Assembly: GCF_022581195.2 (NCBI RefSeq)
Contig: NC_061482.1
Span: 17,422,001-17,486,000, forward strand
Length of the DNA stretch: 64,000 bases
Source: Helicoverpa zea
Taxonomy: Eukaryota; Arthropoda; Insecta; Lepidoptera; Noctuidae
Direction: 5' to 3'
Part shown: positions 57,520-64,000 of the stretch, one piece after another
How the letters are laid out: every line of letters starts with the position of its first letter
How positions within the stretch are numbered: the stretch's first letter is position 1
Program-made: the position numbers and the translations under genes
Notes under the pieces: generated by a model
The model's database searches: none
What the model saw: only the letters and a program-made list of their open reading frames with translations
What the model was told of the DNA's origin: nothing

Positions 57520-58840
57520 CTGCACCAAAAAGACAGTAGATTAATTGTAATTCGTTGTCAAAGAGATACAACAACAATTGATAACACAAAAGATAATACA
57601 CCACAAAGCTGTAACATTTCTCACAATCCGTAAATACCACTAGCTTTTCAACAGGACTAATCTTATTCTATACATGAATAGTTCTAACATCTCCTTCGAA
57701 GCTCTTCAATTCATTACGTACCAAGGCGATAATCCTGAGACAAACAACTATATTCATTGGTCTGTTACATCCGATATCTCTCACACTGAATGTGTATTAT
57801 TGAACATTAGTTTAGGAAGGCTTTGACGCTGAGATTTGCTTTGAACGTTATCTCGATTATATGGAATGTACGACTTACGACTATTGATGTGGGGTGCCAT
57901 TGGGTGAGGATCTTGGCTTGGTGACACTTTATGTTGTAATTTGATAAACAAACTATGGCAGGAATTTTGGTCCACCAACAAATTAGATTGAAGACCAGGT
58001 CAAAAATAAATTTATTTATCATACCAAATTCATAATTTGGTAAAGCATCGTAACGGACTTCATCACCCTATTCATCCAAAAACAAAAGGGACAGCCAACA
58101 AAAACGTGCAGTATTCTAGATGCCAGTTTCATTTATCATTGCGGTAGAAAAAAAAATATTGCTGATAATAACACCTACCTATACTTAATCAAGTAGACTT
58201 ACTGTGATGCGCTTTCACACAAACTGCATAGATTATGACAGTTCATTGAACTTGATCAGTTTGAAACTACCATAATACACACGTTAGTCCCACATAACAT
58301 TGACGAACAGACTAGAAGCTGGTTATAATTTCCCGCTCGCATGCTAAGCCCGGGTATGTCCGTGTGTCCGGGTGTGTCAGCGTGGTGTACTCATATCCGG
58401 ACCTGCAGATGTAATATCCGCCCGGATTATACCGGGACCAGGTCTTTGCTTTGTACACTGTTACTGTATACCTCTTCTGGGAGACACGAAATAATAGACG
58501 AACGTCATTGTTGTAAGTGAAATAAACAAATGAACAGAGCATTTTTTTATATTCGACAATGTTGATGCCGTATGGCAGCATTAAAAGGATGCATTGCAAC
58601 TGCAAAATAAAGATAGCATTTTGATCATTAAACCAAACGGAACCGCTATTTGCTAAAATCTTTACTATGCAAGAACGTCTGCCAAATTATGCGCGGGAGC
58701 CGAGGCAACGCTTCAGTTAGTAAGGTTATTCATGACATTACCCACTAAACACGCATACCAAAAAAATTACAAGCACAACCATGAACTTGAGGCGCACATA
58801 CGTACAAATATGATCAGCACTCTCCTACCTTATTGAGAAG
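57520..58840. other. Intronic DNA, nothing recognised
   Basis: Short frames only; no continuation exon of the cyclase. Confidence 0.45.
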
Positions 58841-58844
58841 GCAC

Positions 58845-59020
58845 CGCAATTACTTCTACTGAAGCAGCCCTTTCCTCGGGAGCACGTTGTACATGTGCAC
58901 TGTATGTCCTGCGCAGCTGGCTGATCTTCCAGACAGGCCAATAATCGGCTAGGAGGACATCATTATGTCCTGTGCAGCTGGCTGATTTTTCAAAACAGCC
59001 ACAGTGACCGACAATCGGTC
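58845..59020 (+). mobile_element. SINE-like scrap with internal repeat
   Basis: TGTCCTGCGCAGCTGGCTGA occurs near 58907 and, slightly changed, near 58968. It is the complement of the S1 body. Confidence 0.55.
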
Positions 59021-59634
59021 TTGACATAATTATGTTTACCGCTGGTAACTCTCGCCGTCCCGTTATTCAACTTACCAAGTTTGCTAATGATGGAATCTGA
59101 TACTAATGATGGAACTTTCTAAAGATAGTCTGGGCCCTATTCAGTAGTAGTAATTAATTCTGGGCTAAGCTTGTATTTAAAGCAACAAAACCTAAGTGTA
59201 TATACTTGCTTCATTGATATTTTTAAGTCCTTAGATGCTTTACGCTTGGATACTTTTTAAGCTTAATCTTAACTATTGCTCATTTAATCAGTCTGATTTT
59301 TAAGAGGATCATATTGTGATGATGATGGTATCTTGTCATCCCTCATCAGGGACGTAGGGCTCTTTTCCACTCCTTTCGATCTTGAGATATCTGAAAATGC
59401 TTTAATATTTATAAACGTGATCTAACAATTGTTAGTGTATAAAAAAGTTTGTGTTCCGAACTACAATATTGAGCCTGACAGGCCATTCATCAATATCGGA
59501 TGAATAGTTTAAACTGTATGTAACGAATATACTGACAGATGTACACATGACAAACTTTTATTTGTTTTATCGCACCTAGTCGTGTTTAATTATAGGGCAA
59601 AATATACTTTACGAATGCGGGTGAGCCTTACTTA

Positions 59635-59824
59635 TCTATACTAATATTATAAAGCTGAAGAGTTTGTTTGTTTGTTTGAACGCGCTAATCTCAGGAACTA
59701 CTGGTCCGATTTGAACAATTCTTTCGGTGTTAGATAACCCATTTATCGAGGAAGGCTATACTTTTTATCCGGGTTCGTGCAGAGGTTCCCACGGGATGCG
59801 GGTGAAACCGCTGGCAGAAGCTAG
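59635..59824 (+). mobile_element. Lep1-type Helitron-like element, complete
   Basis: TCTATACTAATATTATAAAG to GCAGAAGCTAG between A (59634) and T (59825). 190 bp, same subfamily as 16155. Confidence 0.87.
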
Positions 59825-59957
59825 TGTAAATATGTACACAATCAGTGTGTTGGTACGACTAGATGACACGGCTAATACTGAGCGCTCCTGAGCTTACGCA
59901 TACAAAGATATTGTGCATGTACATTTACGCACACAAGTTTGGCTCACCCGCTGTCGA

Positions 59958-60232
59958 TAAAAACCGGCCAAGTGCGAGTCGGACTCGCGCACGAAGGGTT
60001 CCGTACCAGAGCAAAAATATCACGTTTGTTGTATGGGAGCCCCCCAAGATATTTATTTTATTCTAGTTTTCAGTATTTGTTGTAATAGCGGCAACAGATA
60101 TATATCATCTGTGAAAATTTCAGCTCTCTAACTATCACGGTTCATGAGATACAGCCTGGAGACAGACGGACGGACGGACAGAGGAGCGAAAACAATAGGG
60201 TCCCATTTTACCCTTTGGGTACGGAACCCTAA
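59958..60232 (+). repeat. Repeat family X, near-complete copy
   Basis: AAACCGGCCAAGTGCGAGTC to GGTACGGAACCCTAA. Confidence 0.75.
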
Positions 60233-60399
60233 CAACAATCTATACATTTATTTCCGCACAATATCACATCACCAACATATTTAATATAAACTAACACGTC
60301 GATCTCACGGCAGTTTATCTCGTTTTGCATAAATACAATAAAGCTTGGGAGTGAACTGTTTGCGGGTAGTCGTCACAAAGGACCGGGTATGGCCGGGCC

Positions 60400-60560
60400 C
60401 CGGGGACCACGTAAGGCATTGATACTCACTGTCTTTATGTCGATACGAGAGGGTTAGACTCATCCTGCCGGGGCTGCGGGATTGTTCGAAAGAGTTACCT
60501 GGTAAACAAAGGGCTCAAGAAGGTAAATGGTAGGTTTTAGTCAATAACCCACAGCTGGTG
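60400..60560 (+). repeat. Repeat family Y
   Basis: Complement of 35676-35830 (GGGGCTGCGGGATTGTTCGA). Confidence 0.6.
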
Positions 60561-60613
60561 GGGTCATTAGATGATTTCCCATAAAAAAGAGGGCTAGACT
60601 CATAGATATATAA

Positions 60614-61094
60614 TAGTAGCTTCCGCCTGCGGCCTCGCCCGCGTAGAGTTCGGTTATATCGCGTTTCCAAGAGAATTCTTCAAAAGTCCGGGATTATTTA
60701 CATACCTACATACACACAACCTTACATCTACCCTTACAGGACGTGCCTAATGCGGCAGAATGGGATAAAAACTCTCCTTTGTTCTTTCTCAAGGTCAACT
60801 CTATCTCTGTACCAAATTTTATTAAAATCAGTTCAGTGGTTTAGACGTGAAAGCGACTGAGTTATTTTCGCATTTATAATGTTAGTAGAGATTAGCTTCT
60901 GCTCGCCGTTTCATCCGAGTCTTGTGGGAAGCGGGAAATTGTCCGTGCTGCTAGATAAAAAGGTAGTCTAAAGCCTTCTACTCTAAATGGGCTATCTAAT
61001 CTAAAACTGAAAGTTTTTGCGAATTGGTGCAGTACTTCCTGAGATAAGCGAACGAGCAGGACAAATAACTCTTCAGTTTTATAAAATAAGTATA
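60614..61094 (-). mobile_element. Two Lep1-type elements in tandem, one with an insert
   Basis: The first (60614-60891) contains a 68-bp insert at 60695-60762 flanked by GGGAT. The second runs about 60893-61094. The CTAG starts are mutated. Confidence 0.7.
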
Positions 61095-61429
61095 CCTCTA
61101 TCGTACACGAGTATGTCAATCTGTTAATCAATAAAAATGGAGTTCCAAACTATATTAATTACTGTAGCACTGTCAAAGACCAATTCGATTAATTAAATCG
61201 AATCGAGAAAGCCAATTAAATTCCAACAACTCAGATTCATCTACAAGGAAATAACAAAACGTTTCGCTCAACAAATACTCAGGTTATTCATTTAAATTAA
61301 CTTGAGAAAGTACTTACAGTGGAAAGCGCAGTATTGCCTGCCGTTCCTTTCAGAGAGATCGAAATACCTATATTGAAGTTGGTTTAGGCGGGTGTTTCTC
61401 ACAATATTCATTTAATATGCATTTAAAAG

Positions 61430-61660
61430 TTCACCTCGGTCATTTGAACATCTTTGGCAGTCGTTACGGGTAGTCAGTAGCCAGTAAATTTGGCAACCAG
61501 TCTTACTTAGGGTTTTGGGAAGCTTGGTTAACGGGGTTGGTAAGGAGGTTGGACAAGCAGCCGCTCATTGTAAAACACTGATACTTAGCTGCATCCGGTT
61601 AAACTTAAAGCCGACGCCAATACAGTTGGAAAAAGGCTAGGCAGATAATGATGATGATGC
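61430..61660 (+). mobile_element. HaSE-type SINE, 3' part
   Basis: CATTTGAACATCTTTGGCAG to GGCTAGGCAGATAATGATGA. Confidence 0.65.
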
Positions 61661-61664
61661 GTTA

Positions 61665-62395
61665 GCAAGTTAATCGAGAAACATTTGCATTGAAAGAACT
61701 TTCGTTTAAACAGAGTCATCAGAGATGACTGTCGTAAATGAAGAATGAATATGAAGATCACGCCTCATATGTGACGTGGCTTAAGCAACATGTAAAAATA
61801 TACATTTTATTTCTATGAATTTTCGGCGTCCGTGGCATCCAGTTTAAGTGGCATCTCGTGTACGACAAAAATAAAATATGTTGAAATATTTCAGGCTCGT
61901 AAATATAAAGTCTAGATTAGACATTCATCCGGCGAGACTGATGGAATAATTTCATAGACCAAGAGGAGTAGACAGTAGTAAATTCTAAAAAAAATATTAA
62001 TATTTAAGGCGCTAAAAATCTGAAATTAAGTGGGAATAGTAACAGCAAAAAATAAATGAAGTAGCTTCGAATAAAGTTTCACAAAACAAAATAAACACTG
62101 CACATTTGGCGCAAGATTGAAACCACATTTTTCTAAAAGAATTGGAAAGTGCATTTCACAAAGAAAGCCATGTAACGTGACTACCCGCTGTCGCTTCCAG
62201 TAGCCGGGTGAGTAACAACCTGTGGCACGCGACACGGGGTCTATATATCACACTATTTTATTACTAGAGGATTCGACTTCGTCTCAGAGAGTTTTGTGGA
62301 GACTTGCTACGGTTATATGTTTCCTATTCGGTTTTCGGCCTGGTTGACTGCGTTCATTATTTGGCCTTATGTAAAACATACTTTTCTTTTATTAA
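61665..62395. other. Unassigned stretch
   Basis: No gene or repeat recognised. Confidence 0.4.
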
Positions 62396-62399
62396 TATC

Positions 62400-62540
62400 A
62401 CTAGCTTCTGCCCGCGACTTCGTACGCGGATCCTGTCCCTTATGCCAGCGACTACGGGGTCAGCAAAATCAAAGATCTGAATAGTCTGATATTGAATTTT
62501 AAGGGCCCGTTGACTTGAAAACAACGGAATACGAATAACC
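62400..62540 (-). mobile_element. Lep1-like scrap
   Basis: CTAGCTTCTGCCCGCGACTT at the left; the rest is decayed. Confidence 0.45.
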
Positions 62541-62699
62541 ATTAGAAACGTTCCATATATTTAATTTTTGTACTTTAACGGCAAAAGCACAGCAGACTAA
62601 ACAAAACGCTGAGAACTGAACCGCAATAGACGTGACCATATGTATGGATAAAAGTAGTGATTCTAATTAGTCCGCGTAAAAAACATTAAATAGATGACA

Positions 62700-63066
62700 A
62701 AGTCGTGGTGGTTTAGTGGGTAGAGAACCAATCTCTCAAGTATGAGCGTGCGTCTTTGATTCCAGTTCTGGCAAGTGCCTGCCAATGCAACTTTTCTAAG
62801 TTCGTATGTACTTTCTACGTATATTTTGGATACCAATGACCGTTATTTGGAGGGGATGTTAAACTGTAGGTTCCGGCTGTCATTGAACATTCTTGGCAGT
62901 CGTTATGGGTAGTCAGAAGCCAGTAAGTCTTACCAAGGGGTGTTGGGTTGAGCGGGTAACCGGTTTGTGGACGTCAGATAGGCAGTCGCTCCTTGTAAAT
63001 ACTGGTACTCAGTTGCATCGTGACTGGAAGTCGACCCTAACATAATTGGGACAAAGGCTCTTGAGA
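62700..63066 (+). mobile_element. HaSE-type SINE, near complete
   Basis: A tRNA-like head, GTGGTTTAGTGGGTAGAGAA with GATTCCAGTTCTGGC, then the full body to TTGGGACAAAGGCTCTTGAG. Confidence 0.78.
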
Positions 63067-63093
63067 TAATAACGACAATAATAATGAGATATA

Positions 63094-63766
63094 GGCACTG
63101 CAGGACATCTGAGGCTGATGACGGGGAGTAGCGACCCCGCGGGGCTATATATACTGAGTTCTCCAGGGAGAGTATACTGTCCCCCATCTCCGGCCGGTCG
63201 GAGTGAACTATGACGGGGGTAGGTCTCACGCCTCTGGCTTGGCTTGGCCGTCCAGAGTGGAGTCGCTAGAGCAGGGTTAGTAGCCCTGCTCGGAGGGTAG
63301 GTGCCTCATGGTAAGCACAGGGAGCGCGTAATCTGCGTTTAAAGTCCGCCGAGGTGTCCTCACCCTTCAGCCGCTCATGTCCCTGTTGCCCTCTTGTTGC
63401 TATTCAGTGACTGGTTCCCGGGGGCCCAGTAAGTGAGGTGGCGAGTCTCCACCTGCCGTTTTTACATGTACCTAATACATTGTCATCCACTAATATCCCA
63501 TCACAATAGCCCAAGTAGTTTTCCTCCATAGTTAGCAATAGTTTAGCACAGTACCGGGGATTGTCTTTTTTTTTAACGACGTCCACCGGGGATTGTCCTT
63601 GGGTTCATTTTTATAGTGTTTAAAGGGATAATCGTCGGTTTTGTCATTTGTGTCACCATTTCATTAAAGTTGTCTCAAAAGGGCTTCAGCGTGTTGGCTT
63701 CGGCCCCACGTTTGCCTCCCAAAAATTCGGAACTTTGTAGTCCCGAGGTCTGGAAGAGACATACAA
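63094..63766 (+). mobile_element. GC-rich retroelement copy 2 (family G) with TSD
   Basis: Flanked by a 17-bp direct repeat ending GAGATATA (63077-63093 and 63767-63783). Compared with copy 1 (19394-20096) it lacks two short blocks and holds a 19-base poly-T insert at 63566-63584. It lies just after the HaSE copy. Confidence 0.82.
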
Positions 63767-63783
63767 AATAATAATGAGATATA

Positions 63784-64000
63784 ATAATGTTGTTGTATCT
63801 TCGTTATTATTTGTTTGTGAGAGAGAGAAAAAAAATACGTGTCCATTATTTTAGGGTTATCTTAAAGACGGACTAATTACTTTTTTTGATTCACCATACC
63901 TATTTCATAACATTAATTTCTATACATTTCAAGTGTAGTATTGCTCTTGAAGTTCCACATCAGGTGTTCCAGATCTTCGATGTTTATATGTACGTCAATA
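63784..64000. other. Unassigned right edge
   Basis: Nothing recognised. Confidence 0.4.

Noticed and set aside
56479..64000. Catalytic C1a exon of the cyclase
   Set aside because: Looked for a frame continuing after RENQQQ with the ERLLLS-type start; none seen, so it lies beyond the window.

Overview
The window is animal nuclear DNA, almost certainly from a moth (Lepidoptera, probably a noctuid). The signs are GT-AG introns, tRNA-derived SINEs of the HaSE type, many copies of a Lep1-type Helitron-like element that begins TC and ends CTAG, RTE and CR1-like LINE tails, and several PIF/Harbinger-like MITEs. No bacterial gene, operon or CRISPR array is present, and no intact transposase or polymerase gene was found.

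One host gene is well supported. On the + strand six exons (19003-19145, 48734-48915, 50298-50470, 52940-53060, 54734-54890, 56326-56478) have matching splice phases and join into 309 uninterrupted codons. They encode part of the cytosolic N-terminus, the six-helix M1 membrane cassette and the linker into the first catalytic domain of a membrane adenylyl cyclase of the mammalian ADCY5/ADCY6 type. The start codon and the catalytic domains lie outside the window. The first intron seen is 29.6 kb; the next four are 1.4-2.5 kb; the intron after 56478 is longer than 7.5 kb.

Layout: 1-19002 is upstream or intronic DNA with mobile-element remains, including a Harbinger-like element with a broken MADF-domain exon (648-1334), a second TIR element (1522-2479), a complete Helitron (3517-3929), SINEs, a fold-back element (14897-15324) and a SINE split by a Helitron. 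The large intron (19146-48733) holds two GC-rich or CR1-like retroelement copies, tandem Helitron arrays, a 58-bp perfect palindrome, an RTE fragment, a 463-bp fold-back element beside a 0.9-kb minisatellite, and several MITEs. From 48734 to 56478 exons alternate with repeats, and a partial second copy of exon 5 lies in the intron after that exon. From 56479 to 64000 there are SINEs, Helitrons and a retroelement copy with a clear target-site duplication.

I found no convincing undescribed biological system. The most interesting points are the partial exon-5 copy with mostly synonymous changes, the enlarged loop with three N-glycosylation sequons in the cyclase, the transposons crowding exon 2, and several fold-back or TIR elements whose ends can be read to the base. 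Repeat-family names are from memory; boundaries without a stated terminus or TSD are approximate.
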